41,606 bases of DNA from Candidatus Porisulfidus sp. TsSOB (GTDB taxonomy: Bacteria; Pseudomonadota; Gammaproteobacteria; Poriferisulfidales; Poriferisulfidaceae), in NCBI GenBank assembly GCA_002631715.1, contig MRSX01000001.1:112057-153662 (forward strand), written 5' to 3'. A model generated the notes under the pieces. The model was not told the origin of the DNA. It ran no database searches and saw only the letters and a list, made by a program, of their open reading frames with translations. Made by a program: the position numbers and the translations under genes. Position 1 is the first letter of the stretch. Each line of letters begins with the position of its first letter. Shown here one piece after another: positions 33,161 to 41,605 of the stretch.

Positions 33161-34531
33161 TTGGAACTTTCGCCATTGACTGCCCTGTCGCCGGTTGATG
33201 GGCGCTACCACAAGACTACAAACGCGCGACTGCGCCAGTTATTCTCCGAATTCGGTCTGATTCACCACCGCCTTGAGGCGGAGGTCGCATGGCTTTTGGC
33301 TTTGTCGGATCATCCGGGAGTTTCGGAGGTTCCGTCCTTGTCCGATGCGGCCAAAGAGCGCCTGCAGTCGCTGGTTGCGGGGTTCTCTCCCGAGCAGGCC
33401 CAGCAGGTCAAGGACATCGAAAAAGAAACCAATCACGATGTCAAGGCCCTGGAGTATTTCTTGCGCGAAAAGCTCAAGGAAGATCCGGATTTGGGCGCGC
33501 TGGAAGGATTCATTCACTTTGCCTGCACTTCGTGGGACGCCAATCATCCAGCCTACGCCCTGATGCTCGATCGCGCCCGCACGGAGGTCGTGGTGCCGGC
33601 ACTGGAACGCCTCGAGCAGAACATTCAAAGTATGGCCCATGAATATGCAGATGTCCCGATGTTGTCGCGCACACACGGCCAGCCCGCCTCGCCAACTACC
33701 GTCGGCAAGGAACTCGCGGTGACGGTTGCCCGGCTCCGACGCCAACTGGAACCTCTTCGGAACATGCGTTTTCTGGGCAAGATGAACGGCGCCGTCGGCA
33801 ACTACAACGCACACCTCGCCGCCTATCCGGAAGTCGACTGGGCCGAGCTTTCCGAAAAAGTTCTGGATTCGCTCGGGCTGGATTCCAATCCCTACACCAC
33901 GCAAATCGAACCCTACGACCAGTTCGCGGAGTTCTTCCACTGCCTGATCCGCATCAACAACCTGTTGACTGATTTCGCGCGGGACGTCTGGCAGTACATT
34001 TCTCTGGGTTACTTCCGGCAGAAGGCCAAAGCCGGCGAAGTCGGTTCTTCCACCATGCCACACAAGGTCAACCCGATCGATTTCGAGAATGCAGAGGGCA
34101 ACTTGGGGCTGGCCTGCGCCGAACTGGGCTACTATGCGAACAAGCTGCCGATTTCACGCCTGCAGCGCGATCTGAGTGATTCCACTGTGTTGAGGAACAT
34201 GGGCGCGACCTTGGCATGCAGCACCAATGCATACGCTGCACTTGAGCGCGGTCTGGGCAAGTTGGATGTGGATGCGGAGCGGCTGGATGACGATCTGGAA
34301 GCCTGCCCTGAGGTTTTGGCGGAAGCCGTCCAAACTGTAATGAAGCGTTACGGCCTGCCGGATCCCTACGAACAGCTCAAGGCATTCACCCGGGGGCAGC
34401 GCATCACCCGGGAGAACCTAGCCGAGTTCATTTCGGGACTGGATTTGCCGGACGAAGCCAAGCAGCGACTGTCGGCGATGACGCCACGCGACTACATCGG
34501 TGCCGCAGCCGAACTGGCACGCCGGATCTGA
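33161..34531 (+). CDS. purB: Adenylosuccinate lyase
   Basis: Cleaves SAICAR and adenylosuccinate in purine synthesis. The product is 456 residues, the same length as E. coli PurB. The N-terminus MELSPLTALSPVDGRY matches only if the TTG at 33161 is the start; GAGAG lies eight bases upstream. No ATG is available in the frame. The signature loop SSTMPHKVNP, the TNHDVKA segment and the SRTHGQPASPTT segment are present. The 3' neighbour, a DUF1295 gene, begins 24 bases on and may be co-transcribed. In E. coli mnmA-hflD-purB are contiguous; here acnA and fumC lie between mnmA and purB. Confidence 0.96.
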   Translation: MELSPLTALSPVDGRYHKTTNARLRQLFSEFGLIHHRLEAEVAWLLALSDHPGVSEVPSLSDAAKERLQSLVAGFSPEQAQQVKDIEKETNHDVKALEYFLREKLKEDPDLGALEGFIHFACTSWDANHPAYALMLDRARTEVVVPALERLEQNIQSMAHEYADVPMLSRTHGQPASPTTVGKELAVTVARLRRQLEPLRNMRFLGKMNGAVGNYNAHLAAYPEVDWAELSEKVLDSLGLDSNPYTTQIEPYDQFAEFFHCLIRINNLLTDFARDVWQYISLGYFRQKAKAGEVGSSTMPHKVNPIDFENAEGNLGLACAELGYYANKLPISRLQRDLSDSTVLRNMGATLACSTNAYAALERGLGKLDVDAERLDDDLEACPEVLAEAVQTVMKRYGLPDPYEQLKAFTRGQRITRENLAEFISGLDLPDEAKQRLSAMTPRDYIGAAAELARRI

Positions 34532-34555
34532 CTAAATTCTGGGGCAGATTCGGCA

Positions 34556-35419
34556 GTGGATCTTTCGCCCCTCAACTTCATCAACCATCCTATGGTGGGC
34601 ACGCCATACGGAGCTGCTCTCGATCTCGCCATCGTCCTGGCGATTATGTGCTGGCTGCTATCGGTCATCACGCGCGAATATTCGTGGGTAGATCGGGTCT
34701 GGTCGGTCGCCCCGGCCATTTTCTGCCTGATCGTCGCGGCAAGCGCCGATCTCGAGTCATCTCGTCTGAACCTGATGACGCTTCTGATCTGCCTCTGGGC
34801 GACCCGCCTGACATTCAATTACGCGCGAAAAGGAGGTTACCAGCCCGGCGGAGAAGATTACCGGTGGGTTTACATGCGCGAGAAAGCCGGGCCTTTCTGG
34901 TTCCAGGTTTTCAATATCGCGTTTATTGCCCTTGGGCAATTGTTCATCATCTGGTTGTTTACCTCGCCCATACACCACGCCTGGATTGCCATTGAATCTC
35001 CGCTGAACTGGCTGGACGGATTAGCCGCCGCCTTGTTCGCCCTGTTCTGGATCGGGGAGGCTGTCGCGGACCAGCAGATGTGGCGTTTCCAGCAACAGAA
35101 GAAAGTACGCCAAGAGCAAGGCCTTCCGATTGAGGACCCGTTCATCACAACGGGACTGTTCCAATTTTGTCGGCATCCGAATTTCTTCTGTGAACTCGGG
35201 ATGTGGTGGACGTTCTACCTGTTTGCCATCGCCGCGACCGGGGAAATTTTCAACTGGAGCGGCTTCGGCCTTATCGTACTGACCAGTGTGTTCTTCGGTT
35301 CGTCCAGAATGACTGAAACCATATCTGCGTCGCGCTATCCTTCCTACAGTGGCTATCAGGCAACAACGCCTCGCTTGATCCCTTTCACCCGGCTGGGCTG
35401 CATCAAATCTACATCCTGA
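34556..35419 (+). CDS. DUF1295 membrane protein (steroid 5-alpha-reductase-like fold)
   Basis: A 287-residue integral membrane protein with six or more hydrophobic segments. The end RHPNFFCELGMWW and SASRYPSYSGYQ matches the DUF1295 family, related to steroid 5-alpha reductases and isoprenylcysteine methyltransferases. The bacterial function is not established. The likely start is a GTG at 34556. An in-frame ATG at 34592 is possible but would trim a conserved N-terminal region less plausibly. It follows purB closely. A hairpin lies between its end and the convergent thrC. Confidence 0.82.
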   Translation: MDLSPLNFINHPMVGTPYGAALDLAIVLAIMCWLLSVITREYSWVDRVWSVAPAIFCLIVAASADLESSRLNLMTLLICLWATRLTFNYARKGGYQPGGEDYRWVYMREKAGPFWFQVFNIAFIALGQLFIIWLFTSPIHHAWIAIESPLNWLDGLAAALFALFWIGEAVADQQMWRFQQQKKVRQEQGLPIEDPFITTGLFQFCRHPNFFCELGMWWTFYLFAIAATGEIFNWSGFGLIVLTSVFFGSSRMTETISASRYPSYSGYQATTPRLIPFTRLGCIKSTS

Positions 35420-35430
35420 TCTGAGCCGAT

Positions 35431-35456
35431 CCGTCTCCCGTATGGGAACGAGACGG
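35431..35456. terminator. Hairpin between the convergent DUF1295 and thrC genes
   Basis: CCGTCTC (35431-35437) pairs perfectly with GAGACGG (35450-35456) around a 12-base loop. It fills most of the 40-base space between the two stops. No T run follows, so intrinsic termination is uncertain. Confidence 0.4.
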
Positions 35457-35459
35457 CAT

Positions 35460-36590
35460 TCAGATTCCCAACTTGTTTCCGATCACGTCCTTGATGTTCG
35501 CCAAGGTAGGCTCGACGCTCTCCAGTTTCACGTCCTCGACCACGCTGGGGTCCTTCAATCCGTGCCCTGTTAGTGTGCAGACCACGGTACTGCCGTTTTC
35601 GATCTTGCCCGAGCGGATGTCCCGCATGACGCCCGCTACCGACACTGCCGAAGCCGGCTCGCAGAAAACCCCTTCATTGCTGGCCAACTGCCTTTGCATT
35701 TCCAGGATTTCTTCATCGGTGCATTCGTCAAACCATCCCCCCGACTCGCGGTGCACGATCCAGGCGTAATCCCAGCTCTGCGGGTGACCGATGCGGATGG
35801 CGGTTGCCCGGGTTTCTGGCTTCTCCACCCATTCTCCTCGCATGAACGGGGCGCTGCCCGAGGCTTGATAGCCCACCATGACCGGTCGCCTGTCAACCTG
35901 TTTCGGCACTTCGATGTTGTGTGAGTCCAACGAAGACTCGCAGGCTTCCGTCACTTCGGAGCGGCAACCGGCCAATTCACTGTACCCGATCCAGTGCGCG
36001 CTGATGTTACCGGCATTCCCGACCGGAAGGCAATGGTAGTCCGGAGGAGTTTCCAGTGCCCCGACGACTTCGTAGGCGATGGTTTTTTGCCCCTGGAGCC
36101 GGTAGGGATTGATCGAATTGACGATGGACACAGGCATTTCCTCACCCACTTCCCGGACGAGTCGCATGCCGTCGTCGAAATTCCCCTTAATCTGGAGGAT
36201 GGTCGCGCCATGCATAATCGCCTGAGCGAGTTTTCCGAGTGCCACGTTTCCTTCCGGAATCAGCACGAAACATTCCATGCCGGCACGAGTGGCATAGGCT
36301 GCGGCGGATGCTGAAGTGTTGCCCGTAGATGCGCAGATGATTGCTTGGCTACCCTCTTCCGCGGCCCGGGTCACCGCCACGGTCATGCCTCGATCTTTGA
36401 ATGAGCCGGTCGGGTTGAGCCCTTCGAACTTGGCAAAAACCCGGCAGTCCGTCCCCCATTCGCGAGGCAGTCGCTTCAATTCGATAAGCGGGGTATCGCC
36501 CTCGCACAGGGTGACCGCGGCCGTGTCCTGAGCGATCGGAAGGAATTCCCGATAGCGGTCAATCAATCCGGTATAGCGCCGCATTTCCAT
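35460..36590 (-). CDS. thrC: Threonine synthase
   Basis: PLP enzyme that turns O-phosphohomoserine into threonine. The product is 376 residues, close to the shorter threonine-synthase class. The PLP lysine is K65 in NPTGSFKDRGM, and a glycine-rich phosphate loop PVGNAGN follows. CEGDTPLIEL near the start is also typical. GAGGGGGG lies about 11 bases before the ATG at 36590. It is 19 bases downstream of hom, in the alaC-hom-thrC operon. Confidence 0.96.
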   Translation of the reverse strand: MEMRRYTGLIDRYREFLPIAQDTAAVTLCEGDTPLIELKRLPREWGTDCRVFAKFEGLNPTGSFKDRGMTVAVTRAAEEGSQAIICASTGNTSASAAAYATRAGMECFVLIPEGNVALGKLAQAIMHGATILQIKGNFDDGMRLVREVGEEMPVSIVNSINPYRLQGQKTIAYEVVGALETPPDYHCLPVGNAGNISAHWIGYSELAGCRSEVTEACESSLDSHNIEVPKQVDRRPVMVGYQASGSAPFMRGEWVEKPETRATAIRIGHPQSWDYAWIVHRESGGWFDECTDEEILEMQRQLASNEGVFCEPASAVSVAGVMRDIRSGKIENGSTVVCTLTGHGLKDPSVVEDVKLESVEPTLANIKDVIGNKLGI

Positions 36591-36609
36591 GTTTCTTTTG
36601 ACCCCCCTC

Positions 36610-37932
36610 TCATTTCAAAAGTTCGATTCGAATCCTCTGAACCGGGGCAACGATGTCATCCAATTCCTCGATGCGCGAAAGCGCTTGGTTCATGTGATCC
36701 TCCGGAACTTCGTGGGTCAGTAGGATTATCGGAACGCTGCCGTCCGCACCTTCGACATCGGGCTCATGCTGCCGGATGGCCTCGATGCTGATTCCCAGGC
36801 TGCCCAGGATGTCGGTGACCGAAGCCAGAACGCCGGGACGGTCGATCGCTTGCAATCTCAGATAGCAGGCAGTCGTAACCTGCCCGATCGGCAGTATGGG
36901 AATATCACTCAATGCGTGGGGCTGGTAGGCTAGGTGCGGCACTCGGTTCTCTGCGTCGGTGGTCAGTGTCCGCACCACATCCACAAGATCCGCGATGACT
37001 GCCGAGGCCGTCGGATCTCCACCGGCGCCGGCACCATAGTACAGATGCGCACCTGCCGCATCGGATTTCACGACCACGGCATTCATGACGCCGGCAACAT
37101 TGGCCACCAGGCGTGAACGTGGGATCAGGGTGGGGTGGACCCGCAGTTCAATCCCTTCGTCTGCCCTCTTGGCGATGCCCAGATGCTTAATCCGGTAGCC
37201 CAGAGAACGGGCGTCCGCGATATTTTCCGAAGTGATATCCGAAATCCCTTCAACATGCACGCGGTCATAAGACAGGGGAATGCCGAAAGCGGTCGAGGCC
37301 AGGATCGTCAGCTTGTGCGCAGCATCGGTGCCGTCGACATCAAAAGTCGGATCCGCCTCCGCGTAGCCGAGCCGTTGTGCTTCGGCGAGTATCTCCGAAA
37401 ACGGGCGACCTTCCTCTTCCATCGCCGTAAGGATGTAGTTGCCCGTGCCGTTGATGATCCCGGCGATCCATTCGATCCGGTTCCCGCTCAGGCTTTCCCG
37501 GATGTTCTTGATGATGGGGATGCTGCCCGCAACGGCCGCTTCGAATGCAACGTTCACGCCCTTCTGTTCTGCACGCGCGAATATCTCGCTCCCGTGCAGG
37601 GCGATCAGGTGCTTATTCGCGGTAATCACCGGCTTACCCTGATCGATTGCGCGCAGGATCAGTTCGCGTGCGGGATCAATGCCGCCCATCAGTTCGATCA
37701 CCACGTCCACTTCCGGGTGATCCACGACTTGCTGCGGGTCCTGTGTCAGCTGGATTTCGTCAAGGTCGCAGTCCCGTTCCTTGTTCAGGTCTCTGGCGCA
37801 GGCAGTGACGATATTCAGGCGTCGGCCAGCCCGGCGTTCGATTTCTTCCTGGTTGCGTGACAATGCGCGAATGACACCGCAGCCCACGCAACCGAGCCCC
37901 AGCAACCCGACTTTCATTTCATTTCCATTCAT
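36610..37932 (-). CDS. hom: Homoserine dehydrogenase
   Basis: Reduces aspartate semialdehyde to homoserine for threonine and methionine. The product is 440 residues, a monofunctional enzyme with no aspartokinase part. The nucleotide loop is GLGCVGCGV; the usual GTVG is CVG here. [11 protein letters not shown] and the [12 protein letters not shown] segment are typical. From about 350 on there is an ACT domain ([15 protein letters not shown]), the probable site of threonine feedback. The start overlaps the alaC stop as ATGA; an in-frame ATG five codons later is also possible. Confidence 0.96.
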   Translation of the reverse strand: MNGNEMKVGLLGLGCVGCGVIRALSRNQEEIERRAGRRLNIVTACARDLNKERDCDLDEIQLTQDPQQVVDHPEVDVVIELMGGIDPARELILRAIDQGKPVITANKHLIALHGSEIFARAEQKGVNVAFEAAVAGSIPIIKNIRESLSGNRIEWIAGIINGTGNYILTAMEEEGRPFSEILAEAQRLGYAEADPTFDVDGTDAAHKLTILASTAFGIPLSYDRVHVEGISDITSENIADARSLGYRIKHLGIAKRADEGIELRVHPTLIPRSRLVANVAGVMNAVVVKSDAAGAHLYYGAGAGGDPTASAVIADLVDVVRTLTTDAENRVPHLAYQPHALSDIPILPIGQVTTACYLRLQAIDRPGVLASVTDILGSLGISIEAIRQHEPDVEGADGSVPIILLTHEVPEDHMNQALSRIEELDDIVAPVQRIRIELLK

Positions 37933-39110
37933 TCGGCGTCCCTCATCATCGACTTGATATTACGCAACGCCTGACGGGTTCTTTGCGTATTTTCGATCAG
38001 GCTGAAACGGACATGTCCATTGCCGTGCTGCCCGAACCCGATTCCCGGCGAAACCGCGACCTTGGCCCGTTTCAAGAGCATCTTGCTGAATTCGAGCGAT
38101 CCCAAGTCCGCGTAGGCTTCCGGAAGCGGCGCCCACACAAACATGGTCGCGGATGGCTTCGTCACGGGCCACCCCATCGCGTTCAGTCCGTCGCATAGCA
38201 CATCCCGGCGTTCTTGGTACATCTGGCAGATTTCGCGGACGCAGTCCTGGGGTCCTTCCAACGCGGCGATGGCGGCCACTTGAATCGGAGTGAACAGCCC
38301 GTAATCCACGTAGGACTTGATTCGTGAAAGCGCACTGACCAAGCGTGCATTCCCGCACATAAAACCGACCCTCCAGCCTGGCATGTTGTAGGACTTCGAC
38401 AAAGTATAAAACTCCACCGCCACGTCCTTGGCGCCTTTTACCTGCAGGATGGACGGCACCACGTAGCCGTCAAAGGCTAATTCGGCGTAAGCGATGTCCT
38501 GAACTACCCACAGTTTGTATTCTTGCGCAATGTCCACCACCTTGGCGTAGAAGTCCAATCCCACGCAATGCCCTGTCGGGTTGCAGGGAAAATTAAGCAG
38601 CAACATTTTCGGACGCGGCCAGCAATTCTCGATGGTCTGCTGCAGGGAGTTCAGGAACTCTTCCTCGTCGTCTATGGGCACGTAGTTGAGTTCGGCCCCG
38701 GCGATGACGCAACTGTACGGGTGGATCGGATAGGCTGGATTTGGCACGACCACCATGTCTCCCGGAGACAGTACGGCCAAGGCCAGGTGGGCCAAGCCCT
38801 CTTTTGAGCCGATTGTCACGATGGCTTCTGTCTCCGGATCAATCTCCACGTCGAATTTTTGTCGATACCAGCCGGCAATCGCCTGGCGCAGGCGTGGAAT
38901 GCCGCGCGAGGTCGAATATCGATGCGTGTCGCCTCGGGCCACGGTTTCACAGAGCTTGTCCACGATATGCTGCGGCGTGGGCTGGTCCGGGTTGCCCATC
39001 CCAAAATCGATGATATCTTCGCCGCGCCGACGCGCCTTGGATCTCAGGTCGCTGACGATGCTGAACACATACGGGGGAAGGCGCGAGACGCGCTGAAACT
39101 CTTCAGTCAT
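37929..39110 (-). CDS. alaC: Alanine-synthesising aminotransferase AlaC-like
   Basis: Class I PLP aminotransferase of 393 residues. The PLP lysine is K239 in [23 protein letters not shown] (173-180) holds the Asn that contacts the cofactor, and [11 protein letters not shown] the Asp/Tyr pair. It is the AlaC (YfdZ) type, which makes alanine from pyruvate with glutamate. It is the first gene of an operon with hom and thrC, an arrangement common in proteobacteria. In this context a second role in aspartate-family metabolism cannot be excluded. No clear ribosome site is seen. Confidence 0.92.
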   Translation of the reverse strand: MTEEFQRVSRLPPYVFSIVSDLRSKARRRGEDIIDFGMGNPDQPTPQHIVDKLCETVARGDTHRYSTSRGIPRLRQAIAGWYRQKFDVEIDPETEAIVTIGSKEGLAHLALAVLSPGDMVVVPNPAYPIHPYSCVIAGAELNYVPIDDEEEFLNSLQQTIENCWPRPKMLLLNFPCNPTGHCVGLDFYAKVVDIAQEYKLWVVQDIAYAELAFDGYVVPSILQVKGAKDVAVEFYTLSKSYNMPGWRVGFMCGNARLVSALSRIKSYVDYGLFTPIQVAAIAALEGPQDCVREICQMYQERRDVLCDGLNAMGWPVTKPSATMFVWAPLPEAYADLGSLEFSKMLLKRAKVAVSPGIGFGQHGNGHVRFSLIENTQRTRQALRNIKSMMRDAE

Positions 39111-39191
39111 GAGAAAACGGCCGCCAGTCGATTTTCTATAATTGAGTGCAACGGCCTACGCCTTGCATTTACGCCATTATAGTCAGTAGCA

Positions 39192-39566
39192 ATGGAATTT
39201 GCGGAAGATCACGCGGCGGCGGAATTCATCATCCACTCGTGTAGCGCGGAGGGGGTCCGCGTCAATGGGCAGGATTTGACGGAAAGCTTCATGCTGTTGC
39301 CCGGCCAACCGGTGCAGGCATGGTCGGTCGCTGCCGGAGAATCATTGAAACCACAGCATTTCTCGACGGCCATTGAGCATCAGCCTGAATTGGTGATTCT
39401 CGGCACAGGCGCAGACCTCCAACTGCCGGGTCCGGAGGTCTATGGGGCACTGCTAAGCCGGGAGATCGGCCTGGAAGCCATGACCACGATCGCGGCCTGC
39501 CGGACCTATAACCTGCTTGCCCAAGACGGGCGGAATGTCGTGGCCTGCCTGATCCTGCCGGCCTAA
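39192..39566 (+). CDS. Mth938-like domain protein (DUF498)
   Basis: A 124-residue cytoplasmic protein of the Mth938 family. The human relative NDUFAF3 is an assembly factor of respiratory complex I; the bacterial role is unknown. VILGTGADLQLP, followed by GLEAMTTIAACRTYNLLAQDGRNV, is the conserved core. It is divergent from alaC and its stop overlaps the nlpD stop as CTAA. No complex I genes are in the window. Confidence 0.9.
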   Translation: MEFAEDHAAAEFIIHSCSAEGVRVNGQDLTESFMLLPGQPVQAWSVAAGESLKPQHFSTAIEHQPELVILGTGADLQLPGPEVYGALLSREIGLEAMTTIAACRTYNLLAQDGRNVVACLILPA

Positions 39567-40342
39567 GGCAGGTATTTCAGCGGATCGACGGCATTCCCTT
39601 TATAGCGAATCTCAAAATGAAGCCGCGGCGACTTTGCCGCCGTTTTTCCCATATGCGCAATCGTCTGCCCTCTCTTGACCGATTGCCCCTCCTTGACCAG
39701 CAGGCGGTTGTTATGCGCATAGGCGGTCAGGAAATCTTTCTTGTGCTGCACGATGATTAGTTTCCCGTAACCGACCAGCCCTTCCCCGCTGTAGACCACC
39801 TTGCCCGGAGCTGCGGATACGATCTTCTGTCCCATCTTGCCGGAGATCGAGATTCCCTGCTTCCCCGACCCCTTGGAAGAGAATTTCCGAATGATCTTGC
39901 CTTGGGCCGGCCAAATCCAGTTGATGCCACTCTTTGCACGGGTTGGTGCCCGTGAAGACGTGGAAGTGCCTTTACTCTTTTTTCCGCTGCTGCCCGTCGC
40001 GGCCGCGGCCTTGCCCGATCGTGGAGGAATGATCAGCTTCTGCCCAATTTTGATCCGGTTGGGATTCTTGATGTTGTTCCGTTTGGCGATGTAATACCAA
40101 CGCGTCTTGAAGCATTCTGCAATTTCACCCAGCGTATCGCCTTTGCGTACGATATAGGTAATCTCCTTGTTCCTGACCGGATAGCAGGCTTTCACCTGTT
40201 TCGTCCGAGGCTCCACCTTTTTGGGAATGGAAGACGTGGGTTTAGGAAACGGCAGGATGTCCGGAAGAACCCCGCAGGAAACACTCCCTGTGCACAGTAC
40301 CCCAAGAATCAAGGCCTGCCAGATACCCTTCTTCAGAACCAT
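39563..40342 (-). CDS. nlpD: LysM/LytM-domain lipoprotein NlpD
   Basis: Outer-membrane-associated activator of the cell-separation amidase AmiC. The product is 259 residues. A signal sequence ends near VSCG, where Cys23 is a probable lipidated residue; the lipobox SVSC is weak. A LysM domain spans about 55-100 (IVRKGDTLGEIAECF, IGQKLIIP). The LytM-like domain lacks metal ligands: the usual H..D pair reads QGISIS and the HLH reads RLHFEIR, as in E. coli NlpD, so it should not cut murein itself. The frame stays open far upstream, but only because it runs through yqaA. The ATG at 40342 overlaps the yqaA end. No rpoS follows. Confidence 0.93.
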   Translation of the reverse strand: MVLKKGIWQALILGVLCTGSVSCGVLPDILPFPKPTSSIPKKVEPRTKQVKACYPVRNKEITYIVRKGDTLGEIAECFKTRWYYIAKRNNIKNPNRIKIGQKLIIPPRSGKAAAATGSSGKKSKGTSTSSRAPTRAKSGINWIWPAQGKIIRKFSSKGSGKQGISISGKMGQKIVSAAPGKVVYSGEGLVGYGKLIIVQHKKDFLTAYAHNNRLLVKEGQSVKRGQTIAHMGKTAAKSPRLHFEIRYKGNAVDPLKYLP

Positions 40343-40914
40343 TCGCGGTACACGAAAACCATAATCAAAATGGCCACGATCAGCCAGCCGACAGATTCTA
40401 CGTGACGGCGCAGCCAAGGCTCGTATCGGGCACCCACCCAGTACACAAGGCCAGCGACGAGGAAGAATCGTGCTGCCCGACCCACTGCCGAAGCGATAAC
40501 GAAAGGCACTAGCGCCAATGCCATGAAGCCGGCGCTGATCGTGAATACTTTGTAGGGAACAGGCGTGAAAGCTGCAATGAAAACAAACCAGACGCCCCAT
40601 TCCTGAAACAGCTGCTGCGCCTCGGTAAATGCCTGAGTCCCGCCATTGGCCAAAAGCCAGGCTGAAGCCCAGTCGAATGCCCAGGCTCCCAGCAAGTATC
40701 CGAAAACACCACCGAGTACTGAGAAAACCGTCGCAAGAGCCGCATAATGTAGCCATTTCATCGGTTGCGCCAGCACCATGGGTGCCAGCATCACGTCCGT
40801 CGGAACGGGAAAAATGATGGATTCCACAAAACTCAGGACGCTCAAGGCCCAAGGTGCCCGGGAGTGACGGGCCCAACGCAGAGTCTGGTCGTATAGAGGC
40901 GCAAACAAGCGCAT
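40333..40914 (-). CDS. yqaA: YqaA-type DedA-related membrane protein
   Basis: A 193-residue membrane protein with four or five hydrophobic segments. FPVPTDVMLAP and FTPVPYKVFTISAG are the paired family motifs of the DedA/VTT fold. Relatives are linked to lipid flipping and envelope integrity, but YqaA itself is not well characterised. The ATG at 40914 is two bases after the pcm stop; a TTG six bases earlier overlaps the stop and is less likely. It is in an operon with pcm and nlpD. Confidence 0.93.
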   Translation of the reverse strand: MRLFAPLYDQTLRWARHSRAPWALSVLSFVESIIFPVPTDVMLAPMVLAQPMKWLHYAALATVFSVLGGVFGYLLGAWAFDWASAWLLANGGTQAFTEAQQLFQEWGVWFVFIAAFTPVPYKVFTISAGFMALALVPFVIASAVGRAARFFLVAGLVYWVGARYEPWLRRHVESVGWLIVAILIMVFVYREWF

Positions 40915-40916
40915 AT

Positions 40917-41552
40917 TCAACCTACCTGGGGTACCAGTGGCACAAACAACACGTCTAGGAGCTCTTCTCGATTAATGCCTCTCGCTGTCCTGACGTAGCG
41001 TACCAGTGTCTGGACTTCATGGGGCGCGCCCTCCGGGATTAGTAATCGCCCTCCCTCGGATAGTTGTTCCAGAAGCGCCTCGGGCGGAGCCGGACTGGCT
41101 GCCGTGAGCATGATCGCCTCGTAAGGCGCACGTTCGGGCCACCCCTGGCTTCCATCGCCCAAGCGAGTGGAAACGTTGTGGATGCCGAGTTCGCGAAGCC
41201 GTTGACTCGACTGTCGATGCAGCTGGGGAATGCGTTCGATGCTGTAGACCCGTTTCACCAGTTTGGCCAGAACTGCGGATTGATAGCCGGATCCGGTCCC
41301 GATCTCGAGCACGATCCGGGGAGATCCCGCTTCCAGCAGGGCCTGTGTCATGAAGGCCACCACGTACGGTTGGGAAATGGTTTGATCGTAGCCGATGGGC
41401 AAGGCGTCGTCGCGATAGGCGTGACGGGCAACCGCGTCGCTCACGAAGCGGTGCCGGGGAGTCTCCAGAATGGCTTGCAGGACCGCCTTGTTCCCAATCC
41501 CCTTCTCGCGCAAACGCTCGACCAGGGCCGCTTGGTGCCGAGCGGCGGTCAT
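40917..41552 (-). CDS. pcm: Protein-L-isoaspartate O-methyltransferase
   Basis: Repairs isoaspartyl residues by methylation with S-adenosylmethionine. The product is 211 residues; E. coli Pcm is 208. The AdoMet loop is LEIGTGSGYQ, preceded by the signature GYDQTISQPYVVAFM. The later GDGSQGW and TAASPAPPE segments are also typical. The ATG at 41552 is chosen because AAGGAA lies five bases upstream and the N-terminus fits; the frame runs on to an ATG at 41603, almost the end of the window. Confidence 0.95.
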   Translation of the reverse strand: MTAARHQAALVERLREKGIGNKAVLQAILETPRHRFVSDAVARHAYRDDALPIGYDQTISQPYVVAFMTQALLEAGSPRIVLEIGTGSGYQSAVLAKLVKRVYSIERIPQLHRQSSQRLRELGIHNVSTRLGDGSQGWPERAPYEAIMLTAASPAPPEALLEQLSEGGRLLIPEGAPHEVQTLVRYVRTARGINREELLDVLFVPLVPQVG

Positions 41553-41578
41553 GCCGGTTCCTTCGTTTGTATGCGCTT

Positions 41579-41605
41579 TCACAAAGCAATCTGCTGCAGC
41601 CATTT
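41579..41605 (-). CDS. surE: Possible last codons of surE, cut by the window end
   Basis: In the frame beside pcm, the last eight codons before a TGA at 41579 read KWLQQIAL. SurE (5'-nucleotidase) normally lies just upstream of pcm and often ends with a Trp-Leu-containing helix. The fragment is too short to prove anything. Confidence 0.25.
   Translation of the reverse strand, partial: KWLQQIAL

Noticed and set aside
40343-40876. Long N-terminal extension of the nlpD frame.
   Set aside because: It lies wholly inside yqaA in another frame. The translation is not like any protein, and the ATG at 40342 begins a normal signal sequence.
41553-41603. Longer Pcm start at 41603.
   Set aside because: The added 17 residues are not Pcm-like, and the ATG at 41552 has a good ribosome site.
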